Below are positions 44,848-53,989 of a stretch of 62,055 bases of DNA, one piece after another. The notes beneath the pieces were generated by a model. It was not told where the DNA came from, did no database searches, and saw only the letters and a program-made list of their open reading frames with translations. Position numbers and translations under genes: made by a program. How positions within the stretch are numbered: the stretch's first letter is position 1; each line of letters begins with the position of its first letter. The DNA is from Corynebacterium variabile (GTDB lineage Bacteria > Actinomycetota > Actinomycetes > Mycobacteriales > Mycobacteriaceae). The DNA lies in assembly GCF_006539825.1 (NCBI RefSeq), contig NZ_BJNT01000024.1, positions 1 to 62,055 of the forward strand, read 5' to 3'.

Positions 44848-46254
44848 ATGTCCGCCACCGGCCTTCTCACACTCGCCGCCGACGCCTCGGACGCCGGCTA
44901 CGACCTGAGCCACACCCTCTCCGACGGCATTCTCGTCGCCCTCGGATTCCTCATGATCCTCACCTTCATGGCGCTGATCATGACCGGTCGGATGACCCCG
45001 ATACTGGCGCTGATCCTGGTACCCACTGTCTTCGGACTCATCGGCGGCGCCGGGCTCGGCCTCGGCGACATGGTCATCGACGCAGTGAAGGACATGGCCC
45101 CCACCGCGGCACTCCTGATGTTCGCGATCATGTACTTCGGGATCATGATCGACGTCGGACTCTTCGACCCGTTGATCAGGATGATCACCCGCATCCTCGG
45201 TAACGACCCGGCGAAGATCGTGCTCGGTACCGCCGTGCTCGCCGGTGTGGTCTCCCTCGACGGCGACGGTTCCACCACCTACATCATCACCACCTCCGCC
45301 ATGCTGCCGCTCTACCTTCGCCTCGGCATGAGCCCCGTTGTCCTGACCTGTGTCGCCGGCCTCATCAACGGCACCGTGAACATCCTCCCCTGGGGCGGTC
45401 CGACGGTCCGTGCCGCCGCCGCCCTCGGCCTGGAGCCCTCTGAGGTCTTCGTGCCGATGATCCCCTCCCTCATCGCCGGTGTCGTCGTCTGTCTCGGCTT
45501 CGCCTGGATGCTGGGCCTCGCCGAGCGCAGGCGTCTCGGCACCGTCGGTGTCCCGGTCGCCGCAGGTGACTCAGACACCGACCAGACCTCCATGTCCGGC
45601 ACCATGCTGAACCCCGACCGCGAGACACTGCGTCCGCAGCTGATCTGGTTCAACCTGATCCTCACGGTTGCGGTGATGGTCCTGCTGGTCATCGACATCT
45701 TTCCCCTCGCCTACGTCTTCATGGTCGGTGCGGCGATCGCCCTGGTCGTCAACTTCCCGAAGGTCAAGGATCAGGCCCATGAGATGGTCGCCCACTCCAG
45801 CTCGATCGTCGCCGTCTCCGGCATGGTCTTCGCCGCGGCTTGCCTCGTCGGCGTCCTGTCCGGTACCGGCATGGTGGACGCCATGGCCGAGTGGATCACC
45901 ACGGTGATCCCGGACTCCCTCGGCGGCTACCTCGCGCCGATCACCGGCCTGCTGTCGATGCCCTTCACGTTCTTCATGTCGAACGACGCCTTCTACTTCG
46001 GCGTCCTGCCGGTGCTCTCCGAGAGTGCCGCGCACTACGGCATCGAGCCGGTGCAGATGGCCCAGGCCTCCATCACCGGCCAGCCGGTCCACATGCAGTC
46101 CCCCCTGGTCCCCGCCATCCTCCTGCTGGTCTCCCTGGCCAATGTCGGCCTGGGTGCCCACCACCGCAAGGTGCTGTGGCGTGCCGTGGTGGTCTCACTG
46201 GTGATGCTCGCCGTCGGGATCCTGTTCGGCGTCATCCCCTTCCACGCGGGGTAG
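44848..46254 (+). CDS. CitMHS-family citrate (metal-citrate) transporter
   Basis: A 468-residue proton symporter of the CitMHS family with about 12 helices. Family motifs include MYFGIMIDVGLFDPLI, GDGSTTYIITTSAMLPLY and NILPWGGPT. Relatives take up citrate complexed with calcium or magnesium. Strong ribosome site AAGGAGGAG before the ATG. It is divergent from CitAB, with CitB-type repeats and a GlxR-like site between them, so it is probably induced by citrate. Its end overlaps the Amt-1 gene by 23 bp. Confidence 0.93.
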   Translation: MSATGLLTLAADASDAGYDLSHTLSDGILVALGFLMILTFMALIMTGRMTPILALILVPTVFGLIGGAGLGLGDMVIDAVKDMAPTAALLMFAIMYFGIMIDVGLFDPLIRMITRILGNDPAKIVLGTAVLAGVVSLDGDGSTTYIITTSAMLPLYLRLGMSPVVLTCVAGLINGTVNILPWGGPTVRAAAALGLEPSEVFVPMIPSLIAGVVVCLGFAWMLGLAERRRLGTVGVPVAAGDSDTDQTSMSGTMLNPDRETLRPQLIWFNLILTVAVMVLLVIDIFPLAYVFMVGAAIALVVNFPKVKDQAHEMVAHSSSIVAVSGMVFAAACLVGVLSGTGMVDAMAEWITTVIPDSLGGYLAPITGLLSMPFTFFMSNDAFYFGVLPVLSESAAHYGIEPVQMAQASITGQPVHMQSPLVPAILLLVSLANVGLGAHHRKVLWRAVVVSLVMLAVGILFGVIPFHAG

Positions 46255-47536
46255 GAACCGGGTCTGAGGATCGCAGCAGTTCCATGATCTGTTCCACCAC
46301 CTCCGCGGGAAGCTCCGAGACCGGCACGGCGTCCCCGTCGTAGGCCTGTTCGGCGTGCTCCGCAGAGTCGATGCCGATGCTCTCGTCCTTCGCGGTGATG
46401 CGGATCGGGCTGACCTTGTCCATCAGCCAGGCGATCGCATAGGTCGCACAGAACGAGAACCCGACGGTGACCAGGATCGCGACAAGTTCGCGCCACAGCA
46501 TGTCCCAGCCACCACCGAAGAAGATGCCGGTGTGGTGCGCGGGGGCGTCCGGCGAGCCGACGAACACCACGAGCATCGCCGCGGCCATGCCGGCCACACC
46601 GTGGACGGCGAAGACGTCCGCCGAATCGTCGATTCCGAACCTGTGTGCCAGCCGGACCGCGCCGAACGCGGCTGCGGCGCCGACCACGCCGACGAGGATC
46701 GCGAAGACCGGGTCCACCGCATCCGCCGTCGGGGTGATCGCCACCAGACCGGCGATCGCACCGGTACCCAGGCCCATCAGGGTGTAGGAGCCGTCGACGA
46801 TGCGCTGCATGACGATGTAGCCGATCATGCCGCCGGCCAGGGCGAGCAGCGTGGTCATCACGGTGTACTCGGCGACGAAGTTGGCCCCGCCGGCCGAACC
46901 GCCGTTGAAGCCCATCCAGCCCATCGCGAGCATGCCCACGCCGATGAGTGTCAGCGGCAGGTTGTGCGGACGCTGGTCGTGCTCGGCGCGGCGTCCCAGG
47001 AAGATCGCCAGGGCCAGGCCCGCGGCACCGGCGTTCATGTGCACCGGGGTACCGCCGGCGTAGTCGTGGACCTCGAGGACGGTGCGGAACCAGCCGTCGT
47101 CGGCGAAGGCCCAGTGGGCGACCGGGGCGTAGACCACGAGCACCCAGATCACCGCGAAGCCCATCCAGGCGTCGAACTTCATACGCCCCGCCGCGCCGGA
47201 GGAGACCAGTGCCACCGAGATCGCGGCGAACAGGGTGTAGAAGGCCGTGGTGACGGTTGTCCCCGCCCCGTCGTCACTGGTCAGTGTGCTGAAGAAGGTG
47301 AAGCTCGTCGGGTCACCGATGACCCCCACCCCACCGGCGGACTCGCCGAGCACCAGCCCGTGCCCGATGAGAACGTAGACGATGACGGTGACGGCCAGTG
47401 AGGTCATCACCATCATCATCATGTTGAGGACGCTGCGACCGTTGAGCATTCCTCCGTAGAGCATCGCCAGCCCCGGGAACATCAGGAGCATCAGGGCGAA
47501 AGCGGTACACATCCACGCAATGTCAGCTGCACTCAT
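46232..47536 (-). CDS. Ammonium transporter (Amt-1)
   Basis: A 434-residue Amt/MEP/Rh channel with 11 predicted helices. The twin pore histidines lie in DYAGGTPVHMNAG and VFAVHGVAG. The N-terminus MSAADIAWMCTAFALMLLMF shows that it has no long signal peptide. It is a close paralogue of Amt-2, which precedes it by 67 bp on the same strand. No glnK gene accompanies either. The ATG lacks a ribosome site but has TACTGT eight nt upstream (leaderless), with GAAACACG directly beyond, the sequence shared with the amine genes. Amt proteins also pass methylammonium. Confidence 0.93.
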   Translation of the reverse strand: MSAADIAWMCTAFALMLLMFPGLAMLYGGMLNGRSVLNMMMMVMTSLAVTVIVYVLIGHGLVLGESAGGVGVIGDPTSFTFFSTLTSDDGAGTTVTTAFYTLFAAISVALVSSGAAGRMKFDAWMGFAVIWVLVVYAPVAHWAFADDGWFRTVLEVHDYAGGTPVHMNAGAAGLALAIFLGRRAEHDQRPHNLPLTLIGVGMLAMGWMGFNGGSAGGANFVAEYTVMTTLLALAGGMIGYIVMQRIVDGSYTLMGLGTGAIAGLVAITPTADAVDPVFAILVGVVGAAAAFGAVRLAHRFGIDDSADVFAVHGVAGMAAAMLVVFVGSPDAPAHHTGIFFGGGWDMLWRELVAILVTVGFSFCATYAIAWLMDKVSPIRITAKDESIGIDSAEHAEQAYDGDAVPVSELPAEVVEQIMELLRSSDPVPTPRGRG

Positions 47537-47551
47537 GGAGTTAAACAGTAG

Positions 47552-47559
47552 GAAACACG
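47552..47559 (+). promoter_or_regulatory. GAAACACG element upstream of Amt-1
   Basis: The 8-mer GAAACACG lies 16 bp before the Amt-1 start codon, immediately upstream of its -10 box (47545-47550). It is shared with the OCD-1, HODM-2 and amidase/oxidase-2 upstream regions. Confidence 0.4.
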
Positions 47560-47603
47560 CATTTCGGGCAGGTCTGCCGCAGATTACCCGGAGGTTACGG
47601 CGT

Positions 47604-48884
47604 TCATTTCACGGTGTAGTCTGCACCGGCACTGATCTCCCGGTCGGCGGCGTCGCTGCCGGCCTCGTTCTCATCGCTGCCGGAGCGGTCGTAGGCGACC
47701 TCCTCGTGGACGGCGGCGTCGATGCCGATGCTCTCGTCCTTGGCGGTGATGCGGATCGGGTGGACCTTGTTCATCAGCCAGGCGATGGCGAAGGTGGCAC
47801 AGAAGCTGTAGCCGACGGTGACGATGATGGCCACCGGCTCACGCCAGAGCATGTCCAGGTCGCCGCCGAAGAAGATGCCTGCGTGCTCGGCGGGGGCGTC
47901 CGGGTCGCCGACGAAGACGACGAACATCGCACCGACCATACCGGCGACGCCGTGGACGGCGAAGACATCGGCGGAGTCGTCGATCCCGAACCTGTGGGCC
48001 AGCCTGATCGCACCGAAGGCACCGGCGGAGCCGAGGGCACCGACGATGATCGAGCAGACCGGGTTGAGCGCGTCCGCACTGGGCGTGATGGCGACGAGGC
48101 CGGCGATCGCACCGGTACCCAGGCCCATGAGGGTGTAGGCGCCGTCGAAGATGCGCTGCATGATGATGAATCCGAGCATGCCGCCGGCCAGGGCCAGGAT
48201 GGAGGTCATGACCACGTACTGGGCGAGGAAGTCGGCCGCTCCGGCGGTGCCGCCGTTGAACCCGAGCCAGCCCATCGCCAGCATGCCGACGCCGATCAGC
48301 ATGATCGGCAGGTTGTGCGGCTTCTCCTTCTTGGCCATGTTGCGGCGGCCCAGGAAGATGGCGAGTGCCAGGCCCGCGGCGCCGGCGTTCATGTGGACCG
48401 CGGTACCACCGGCGTAGTCGTGCAGGCCGAGGTCGGCGAGCATCCAGCCGTCCGGGTTGAAGACCCAGTGGGCGACCGGACCGTAGACGACGATGACCCA
48501 GATCGCGGCAAAGCCCATCCAGGCGTCGAACTTCATACGGCCGGCGGCACCGGAGGAGACCAGGGCGACGGAGATCGCGGCGAAGAGGATGAAGAAGGCC
48601 GCGGAGATCGTGGTCCCTTCCCCGTCGTCGGCGACGAGGTCACTGAAGAACGAGAAGCCGAGCGGGTCACCGATGATCCCGCTCTTCGACTCCCCCATCA
48701 CCAGGCCGTGGCCGATGATGACGTAGACGACGGTGGTGATCGCCAGTGAACTCATCACCATCATCATCATGTTGATGACGCTCCGGCCGGACAGCATTCC
48801 GCCGTAGAGCATGGCGACTCCGGGGAACATCAGCAGGACCAGCGCGGTGGCGGTCAGGATCCATGCAACGGAAGCAGCATCCAT
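47604..48884 (-). CDS. Ammonium transporter (Amt-2)
   Basis: A 426-residue Amt family channel. Pore histidines are in DYAGGTAVHMNAG and VFAVHGVAG; GAAGRMKFDAWMGFA and HRFGIDDSADV match Amt-1 almost exactly. AAAGGAG precedes the ATG. It is the first of the tandem pair. The C-terminal tails of the two paralogues diverge after ITAKDESIGID, the point where the GlnK-sensing tail begins, so they may respond differently to nitrogen signals. Confidence 0.93.
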   Translation of the reverse strand: MDAASVAWILTATALVLLMFPGVAMLYGGMLSGRSVINMMMMVMSSLAITTVVYVIIGHGLVMGESKSGIIGDPLGFSFFSDLVADDGEGTTISAAFFILFAAISVALVSSGAAGRMKFDAWMGFAAIWVIVVYGPVAHWVFNPDGWMLADLGLHDYAGGTAVHMNAGAAGLALAIFLGRRNMAKKEKPHNLPIMLIGVGMLAMGWLGFNGGTAGAADFLAQYVVMTSILALAGGMLGFIIMQRIFDGAYTLMGLGTGAIAGLVAITPSADALNPVCSIIVGALGSAGAFGAIRLAHRFGIDDSADVFAVHGVAGMVGAMFVVFVGDPDAPAEHAGIFFGGDLDMLWREPVAIIVTVGYSFCATFAIAWLMNKVHPIRITAKDESIGIDAAVHEEVAYDRSGSDENEAGSDAADREISAGADYTVK

Positions 48885-49001
48885 GGTCAGCTCCTTTGTA
48901 GTTTCTCTGTAGGTTCGTTGAAACGGTCAGTTATCAAGGTAAAAGGCGTTCATTTCCGGACAGTGCAGCCGATGTTTCCTGTGGGTGACAAGAGTTAAGT
49001 A

Positions 49002-50069
49002 TCAGTTACCGGTGTCGGGACGCGTCGCCGCGTCCACTGCCCCGTAGGTCTCCAACCACTCCACCGCCGGCCAGCGAGTGCGGTCGACACCCTTGTATTC
49101 GGCCATGTCCTCGGGCAGTTCGGCGAGCACGTCGCGCACCCGCAGCGCCCATTCCGGGATCTGGGCGATCGCACTCAGCGGCTCCAGGTAGGTACGGATG
49201 AGGAACATCACCGCACCCGACCACTGCAGCCGTATGAGGTGCTGGACCTCGACCCGCAGGAAGACCCGGTCGCCGACCTCGGTCAGCGGACCGTTGACCA
49301 CGCTGAGCCGGTCGGGGCCCCACTCCGGGTAGGACTCGGTGCCGGTGTCCAGTCGACCGTCGATGGTCAGCGTCCAGTTGGTGCGCCGGAACCGTTGGCC
49401 GGGTTGCAGGCCCATGATGAATTCCTGGGCCCGCTCGACGATCCCGGCCTCGTGCACCCGCGGTACCGGGCCATGGATCTCCGGGAAACTCATCCCCGCG
49501 TCAAAAGCCGGCGACCAGTCCGCGGCGAAGGTCACGACCATCGAGTCACCCCACAGCATGCCGTCGCGTTCAGCGAGCAGGGCGATGTCCTCCTGCACCT
49601 GGCGTCCGGCGAACTCCAGCGGGGCACACGGCAGGGTCGAGGTGTCTCCGACGGTGAAGTCCTGCTCCACCGGCGGGTCGGACAGCCGGTTCGACCAGTG
49701 CCGGTCATCGCCGGTGCCCGAGAGGGTGAAGTGGTCCGGGTAGACGGTCGCCAGTTCGTTGAGGATCGCGAGCAGCGCGTCCCATTCGGCGGAGATCATC
49801 CGCGGCAGCGCGACATAGCGCTGCGGGTCGACGGTGAGGACGCGGTCCTTCTCCCGCAGCTCAGCGGTATAGTGACGGTCGATGTCGATGACCGTTTCAC
49901 CCCACTGACCTGCGGCGGACCGTCGGACCTGTTCGGCTGGCTCCACATTGGCGCTGTAACGGTAGGTCTCGTGCGGGAAGGGGAAGGGGAAGCCGGCGAG
50001 CGAGGACAGGGCGTCCTCGCGGGACGCCGGCAGCGGCTGACGGTAGACACCGTCGGTGATGGTGGTCAT
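49002..50069 (-). CDS. Haem-dependent oxidative N-demethylase, DUF3445 haem subunit (HODM-1)
   Basis: A 355-residue DUF3445 protein, the family of the catalytic alpha subunit of haem-dependent oxidative N-demethylase, a PAS-fold haem enzyme that removes a methyl group from dimethylamine as formaldehyde. Landmarks are GFPFPFPHETYRYSANVEP, GRQVQEDIALLAERDG, SFPEIHGPVPRVHE, RRTNWTL and a C-terminal AVMFLIRTYLEPL. The haem ligands cannot be assigned with certainty by eye. It is the last gene of cupin-DmmA-reductase-HODM, overlapping the reductase stop by ATGA. Formation of a complex with that reductase is inferred from context and from the known enzyme. Confidence 0.85.
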   Translation of the reverse strand: MTTITDGVYRQPLPASREDALSSLAGFPFPFPHETYRYSANVEPAEQVRRSAAGQWGETVIDIDRHYTAELREKDRVLTVDPQRYVALPRMISAEWDALLAILNELATVYPDHFTLSGTGDDRHWSNRLSDPPVEQDFTVGDTSTLPCAPLEFAGRQVQEDIALLAERDGMLWGDSMVVTFAADWSPAFDAGMSFPEIHGPVPRVHEAGIVERAQEFIMGLQPGQRFRRTNWTLTIDGRLDTGTESYPEWGPDRLSVVNGPLTEVGDRVFLRVEVQHLIRLQWSGAVMFLIRTYLEPLSAIAQIPEWALRVRDVLAELPEDMAEYKGVDRTRWPAVEWLETYGAVDAATRPDTGN

Positions 50070-51019
50070 GGCAGTGCAACCTCCAGGGTCTCGCCCTCAC
50101 AACGGGAGACGCACGGCAGCCAGGAGGTACCTGCGGAGCGCTCGTCGTCGGTGAGGACCGTGTCACGGTGGACGGGGACGCCGGCGGTGACGGAGAGGCG
50201 GCATTCGCCGCACACCCCCTGCCGGCACATGTTGGGGACGCGGTAGCCGGCGTCCTCCAGTGCGCTCAGTGCGCTGACGCCGGCGGGGACGTTGATACTG
50301 CGACCGGACGCCGTGTCGATGACGTCGAAGGGCTCGCCGGCGTCGAGTTCCGGGGCGGCGAAGGCCTCGAAGTGCACCCGGGACGCCGGCCACCGGTAGT
50401 CGGCGGCGCGGGCCCGGAAGGCCTCGATCATCGGGCCGGGGCCGCAGATGTAGGCGTGGGTACCGATCGGACTGGACGACAGGACGCGGTCGAGTGCGGC
50501 CTGTGTCTGCTCCGGCCCGCCGACCTCGGTGAAGGTGGAGCCGGGCCGGTCGCACAGCGCACGCAGTTCCTCGGCGTGGGCGGCAGCATCGGGGCGGTGG
50601 GAGTAGATGACGTCGACGGGGCGTCCCCACCGGGCGGCGTCGCGGGCATGCGACAGGACCGGGGTGACGCCGATGCCGCCGGCGACCAGAACCTCGCGGG
50701 TGGCGGTGTTCGCCCGGCGGAAGAGACTGCGCGGACGGGTCACGGTGACCCGGTCACCGACGGACAGCCGGTGGACCCACTGCGAGCCGCCGGCACCCCC
50801 GGGGTCACGACGGACCGAGATCTCGTAGGTGGTGGGACCTGCGCCGTCATTGGTCAGGGAGTAGGCGTTGGCGCCGGTGGTGCCGTCCTCGCCGGTCCAG
50901 TGGACGGCGATATGGCTGCCGGCGTCGAAGGGCGGGAGCGGCCCGTCTCCGACGAAGACGACGTGACGGATGTCCCCGGTGAGCGGTTCGACGGCGGCGA
51001 CGGTCATCGGGAGTGTCAT
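50066..51019 (-). CDS. PDR/VanB-type FMN and 2Fe-2S reductase (HODM-1 partner)
   Basis: A 317-residue phthalate dioxygenase reductase-type protein. The N-terminal flavin domain (NAYSLTNDGAG) and NAD(P)H domain (VAGGIGVTPVLSHAR and YICGPGPMIEAF) are followed by a C-terminal plant-type ferredoxin whose ligands are CRQGVCGEC and the later Cys in LPCVSRC. It should pass electrons from NAD(P)H to the haem of HODM-1. The start at 51019 has GAGGAG ahead and overlaps the DmmA-like stop. Confidence 0.9.
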   Translation of the reverse strand: MTLPMTVAAVEPLTGDIRHVVFVGDGPLPPFDAGSHIAVHWTGEDGTTGANAYSLTNDGAGPTTYEISVRRDPGGAGGSQWVHRLSVGDRVTVTRPRSLFRRANTATREVLVAGGIGVTPVLSHARDAARWGRPVDVIYSHRPDAAAHAEELRALCDRPGSTFTEVGGPEQTQAALDRVLSSSPIGTHAYICGPGPMIEAFRARAADYRWPASRVHFEAFAAPELDAGEPFDVIDTASGRSINVPAGVSALSALEDAGYRVPNMCRQGVCGECRLSVTAGVPVHRDTVLTDDERSAGTSWLPCVSRCEGETLEVALP

Positions 51020-51492
51020 GACTCCTCCTCGGGCTGGTAGGCGAGGTAACTGGCGGTACGGCGGGAGAAGTGGTGGTAGACGACGATGCCGCGTCCGCAG
51101 TCCGGGCACTCCACCCCGTCACCGACGGCGACAGCGTGCGTCGAGACCGTGTGGCAGTGGCAGCAGGTCACGCGGCGCAGGTCCGGGTCCGTGAACGGGC
51201 TGCCCGGGGTGGTGCAGGTGAGGGTGAGTTCGGCGTCGTCGAAGCCGAGTTCCCGCAGCAGGGCCGCGGCCCGGAGCAGTTCCTCCTCCGGGCCGGTGAG
51301 ATGCACCCTGTCCCCGACGACGGCCACCGCACACAGCGCCCGGAGCTCCACGGCGGTGGTGTCGAAGTCCCCGGCGGGAACCTCGACCTCGTGGTCGCGG
51401 AAGCGGGCGTCGGCGGGACGCTCCGGCACATCGGTCGCAGGACCTGTGGCGGTGAACCGCGGGACGGTCGTCGTCGACATCTGGACAGGCAC
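51016..51492 (-). CDS. Small zinc-ribbon DmmA-like subunit (1)
   Basis: A 158-residue protein whose C-terminal half carries a four-Cys zinc-ribbon (CCHCHTVS and CPDCGRG), followed by YHHFSRRTASYLAYQ. This tail matches my recollection of the small DmmA-type subunit of dimethylamine monooxygenase. The N-terminal half is alpha/beta without known catalytic residues. It probably bridges or regulates the haem and reductase subunits. The GTG start has AGGAG nine nt upstream, 12 bp after the cupin gene. Confidence 0.78.
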   Translation of the reverse strand: MPVQMSTTTVPRFTATGPATDVPERPADARFRDHEVEVPAGDFDTTAVELRALCAVAVVGDRVHLTGPEEELLRAAALLRELGFDDAELTLTCTTPGSPFTDPDLRRVTCCHCHTVSTHAVAVGDGVECPDCGRGIVVYHHFSRRTASYLAYQPEEES

Positions 51493-51504
51493 GGTGGTGG
51501 TCTC

Positions 51505-51891
51505 CTATTCCGGCAGGTCTTCGCAACGGGCGTAGAACGCCAGGGCGAAGGGGTCCTCGGTGGAGAAGAGGATGCGGGAGCCCTTGGGGAAGAAGATGGC
51601 GTCGGTCGGGCCGGCGTACTCGACCTGACCGGTGTCCGCGTTCTCGAGGCGGAAGGTGCCCTGCAGGACGACCTTCATCTCGTTGTAGGTGTAGAGGTAG
51701 TCCAGCGGGGCGTCGGTGTGGTTCAGCTTGAAGTAGCCGGACCACAGCGAGGAGTCGGAGGGGTCACGGTAGACATCGTCGATGAAGCCCTCGGTGCCGG
51801 GGTACTCCTCGACGGGCATCTGCGGCAGGGTCTCGTGGAAGCCCTTGGTGACGAGGAACGGGTCGACGGTGGTGGCGGTGGGTTCAGACAT
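51505..51891 (-). CDS. Cupin protein (EutQ-like)
   Basis: A 128-residue single-domain cupin resembling the EutQ cupin domain (YLYTYNEMKVVLQGTFRLEN, GPTDAIFFPKGSRILFSTED). The usual metal-binding His pair of catalytic cupins is not apparent in the first motif (YNEMKVVLQG), so it may be a binding or sensory protein rather than an enzyme. It heads the HODM-1 operon. An element related to that before OCD-2 (51916-51937) lies 24 bp upstream of its start. Confidence 0.8.
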   Translation of the reverse strand: MSEPTATTVDPFLVTKGFHETLPQMPVEEYPGTEGFIDDVYRDPSDSSLWSGYFKLNHTDAPLDYLYTYNEMKVVLQGTFRLENADTGQVEYAGPTDAIFFPKGSRILFSTEDPFALAFYARCEDLPE

Positions 51892-51915
51892 TGGATCTCT
51901 CCTTGGTGGATTGGG

Positions 51916-51937
51916 TTGAACACTAAGAAACCTATGG
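51916..51937. promoter_or_regulatory. Element shared with OCD-2 upstream region (site A)
   Basis: This 22-bp stretch (TTGAACACTA then AGAAACCTATGG) matches 55866-55887 at 17 of 22 positions. On the minus strand it includes a -10-like TAGTGT oriented toward the cupin gene. The core GAAACCTATGG resembles GAAACACGG found at the other amine operons. Confidence 0.5.
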
Positions 51938-51989
51938 CGCTACTTTTACCCCGCGGTCTCCGGCCAGTTTCCGGATGGTAAACGTTGAA

Positions 51990-53015
51990 TCAGTTCGTGC
52001 AACCCGCGGCCCTGGCGCGGAGCCACGCCATCGCCTCGTCCCGCCAGTCCACGAAGCCCTTGTAGGTCGCGATGTCCGCCGGCAGTTCCTCGACGATGTC
52101 CGCGAGCTGCTCCGCCCATTCCGGGACCGTCGCGATCTCCGCCAGGGAGATCATGCAGGTGCGGATACTGAACAGGTGTGCGCCGGTGACGGGCAGACGG
52201 ACGAAGTGCTCCAGCTCGATGCGCAGCTGGACCCGGCCCCAGTCCTTGTCCGCCACGATCCGGGCCGGTTCCCAGCCCCAGCGGTCGTAGGTCTCCAGGG
52301 ACGCGTCCATCCGCTTCGAACCGATCCCGGAGAAGGTCCAGTTCACCCGGCGGAAGGTCTGCTCCCCGGTCATCATCATCATGAACTTCTCCGCGCGGGA
52401 GGTGATCCCCTCGCCGGTGAACCGCGGGATCGGCCCGTGGATCTCAGCGAAGCTCATGCCGACGTCGAACTTCACCGACCAGTCGTTGGCGAAGGTCACC
52501 AGGCCGGCGTCGAGGAAGATCTGCCCCTCCCGTTCGGTGGCGAGCAGCAGATCCTCGGGGACCTGGCGTCCGATGAACAGCAGCGGATTCTCGCCGAGGG
52601 ACGACTCGTCTCCGACGGAGAAGGTCCGGTCGATGTCGAGCAGGTCGTTGCGCCAGCGGTACTCCCCCGCCCCGACACCCACGCCGAGCCGGTCGAGGTG
52701 CATGATCTCCGGATGGTCGGCGGCGAGCTGCGTCATGAGCCAGAGCATGACGTCCCAGCACGCCGGCCCCATATGGTCGGCGACAGCGAGCCGACCCGGA
52801 TCGGCGCGCAGCACATTCTCCCGCGCGGCGATCAGTGCGGGATAGTCCTCGTCGACGGCGACGATGTGGCGTCCCCATTCGCCGGCGGCGGTGGGTTGGG
52901 GCAGGCGTGCCTCGCCGACGTTGACGGAGTAGCGGAAGGTGCGTTCACCGTCGCTGAAGGGCCAGGGGAAGCCGGCGAGCCGGTCGGTGAGTCGGGTGGT
53001 CTGTTGCGTGGTCAC
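51990..53015 (-). CDS. Haem-dependent oxidative N-demethylase, DUF3445 haem subunit (HODM-2)
   Basis: A 341-residue paralogue of HODM-1. Shared landmarks are GFPWPFSDGERTFRYSVNVG, GRQVPEDLLLATEREG, TFANDWSVKFDVGMSFAEIHG, RRVNWTF and HLFSIRTCMISLAEI. The central loops differ strongly, and RTY of copy 1 is RTC here, so substrate range may differ. The GTG at 53015 forms a GTGA overlap with the stop of its reductase. Last gene of the second DmmA-reductase-HODM operon. Confidence 0.85.
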   Translation of the reverse strand: MTTQQTTRLTDRLAGFPWPFSDGERTFRYSVNVGEARLPQPTAAGEWGRHIVAVDEDYPALIAARENVLRADPGRLAVADHMGPACWDVMLWLMTQLAADHPEIMHLDRLGVGVGAGEYRWRNDLLDIDRTFSVGDESSLGENPLLFIGRQVPEDLLLATEREGQIFLDAGLVTFANDWSVKFDVGMSFAEIHGPIPRFTGEGITSRAEKFMMMMTGEQTFRRVNWTFSGIGSKRMDASLETYDRWGWEPARIVADKDWGRVQLRIELEHFVRLPVTGAHLFSIRTCMISLAEIATVPEWAEQLADIVEELPADIATYKGFVDWRDEAMAWLRARAAGCTN

Positions 53016-53989
53016 GGCAGTGTTACCTCCAGGATTCCGTTCCCGGTTCCCCGGGAGACACAGGTGAGAATGCAGTCGCCGGCCTCGCGCTCGGTGTCGT
53101 CGAGGACATGGTCGCGGTGGTCGAGGTCCTCGGCGGACGCGGCGACCTCCAGCCGGCACTGCCCGCACACGCCCTGACGGCACAGGTACGGTGCGGGACG
53201 CCCCTCCCCGAGCAGGGCGTCGAGCAGGCTGACCCCCGGTTCCACCCGGCGCGTCCGCACGTCGGGGTCCCCGGCGACGCGGTACTCGAAGGCACTGCCG
53301 GGTGGCAGGTCAGCGACGCCGAAGTGCTCCCAGTGCAGCCGCTCATCAGGCCAGCCCTGACTCGCGGCGACGCTGCGGTAGAGCTCGATCATCCCCTCGG
53401 GGCCGCAGGCGTAGGCACGGGTACCCAGCGGCTGGCGCTGGAGCCGGTCGGTGAGCACGGCGGTGAGTTCGTCGCGGTGGCCGACCTCGGTGAAACGTCC
53501 TCCGGCGGTGGTGGTGAGTTCGCGGAGTTCGGCGGCGAAGGCGTCCTCCGGAGCGGAGTGGCTGTAGACGACCTCCAGGTCCCAGCCGTGGAAGACGGCG
53601 GCGCGGGCGTAGGCGACGATCGGGGTGACGCCGATGCCGCCGGCGACGAGGAAGACCCGGCGTCCGCTGAGGTCGGGGGCGAAGGCGTTCTCCGGGCCAC
53701 GGACCTCGACCTCGCTGCCGACGGCGAGATTCCCGTGGATCCACCGGGACCCGCCACCCTGGTCGAGCACCCCGACGGAGTACTCCGAGGGCGCGATCCC
53801 CAGGCCGGTCAGGGAATAGGAGTTCCACTTCCCGCCGGCGTTGATCTGCAGGTTCGCACCCGGGGAATAGCCGGGGAGGACGCCGCCGTCCGGTGCGGCG
53901 AGGTGGAGGACGCGGACCCGGTCGGTGGGCTGTTCCACGGCGGTGACGACGAGGGTGCTGACGCGGGAGGTGGGGACAGTGGCAGTCAT
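53012..53989 (-). CDS. PDR/VanB-type FMN and 2Fe-2S reductase (HODM-2 partner)
   Basis: A 325-residue flavin/NAD(P)H/ferredoxin reductase of the same plan as the protein at 50066: WNSYSLTGLG (flavin), VAGGIGVTPIVAYAR and YACGPEGMIELY (nucleotide), CRQGVCGQC plus LTCVSRG (2Fe-2S). The N-terminus adds a short Thr/Val segment. Start at the ATG at 53989, overlapping the DmmA-like stop by ATGA. It should donate electrons to HODM-2. Confidence 0.9.
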   Translation of the reverse strand: MTATVPTSRVSTLVVTAVEQPTDRVRVLHLAAPDGGVLPGYSPGANLQINAGGKWNSYSLTGLGIAPSEYSVGVLDQGGGSRWIHGNLAVGSEVEVRGPENAFAPDLSGRRVFLVAGGIGVTPIVAYARAAVFHGWDLEVVYSHSAPEDAFAAELRELTTTAGGRFTEVGHRDELTAVLTDRLQRQPLGTRAYACGPEGMIELYRSVAASQGWPDERLHWEHFGVADLPPGSAFEYRVAGDPDVRTRRVEPGVSLLDALLGEGRPAPYLCRQGVCGQCRLEVAASAEDLDHRDHVLDDTEREAGDCILTCVSRGTGNGILEVTLP

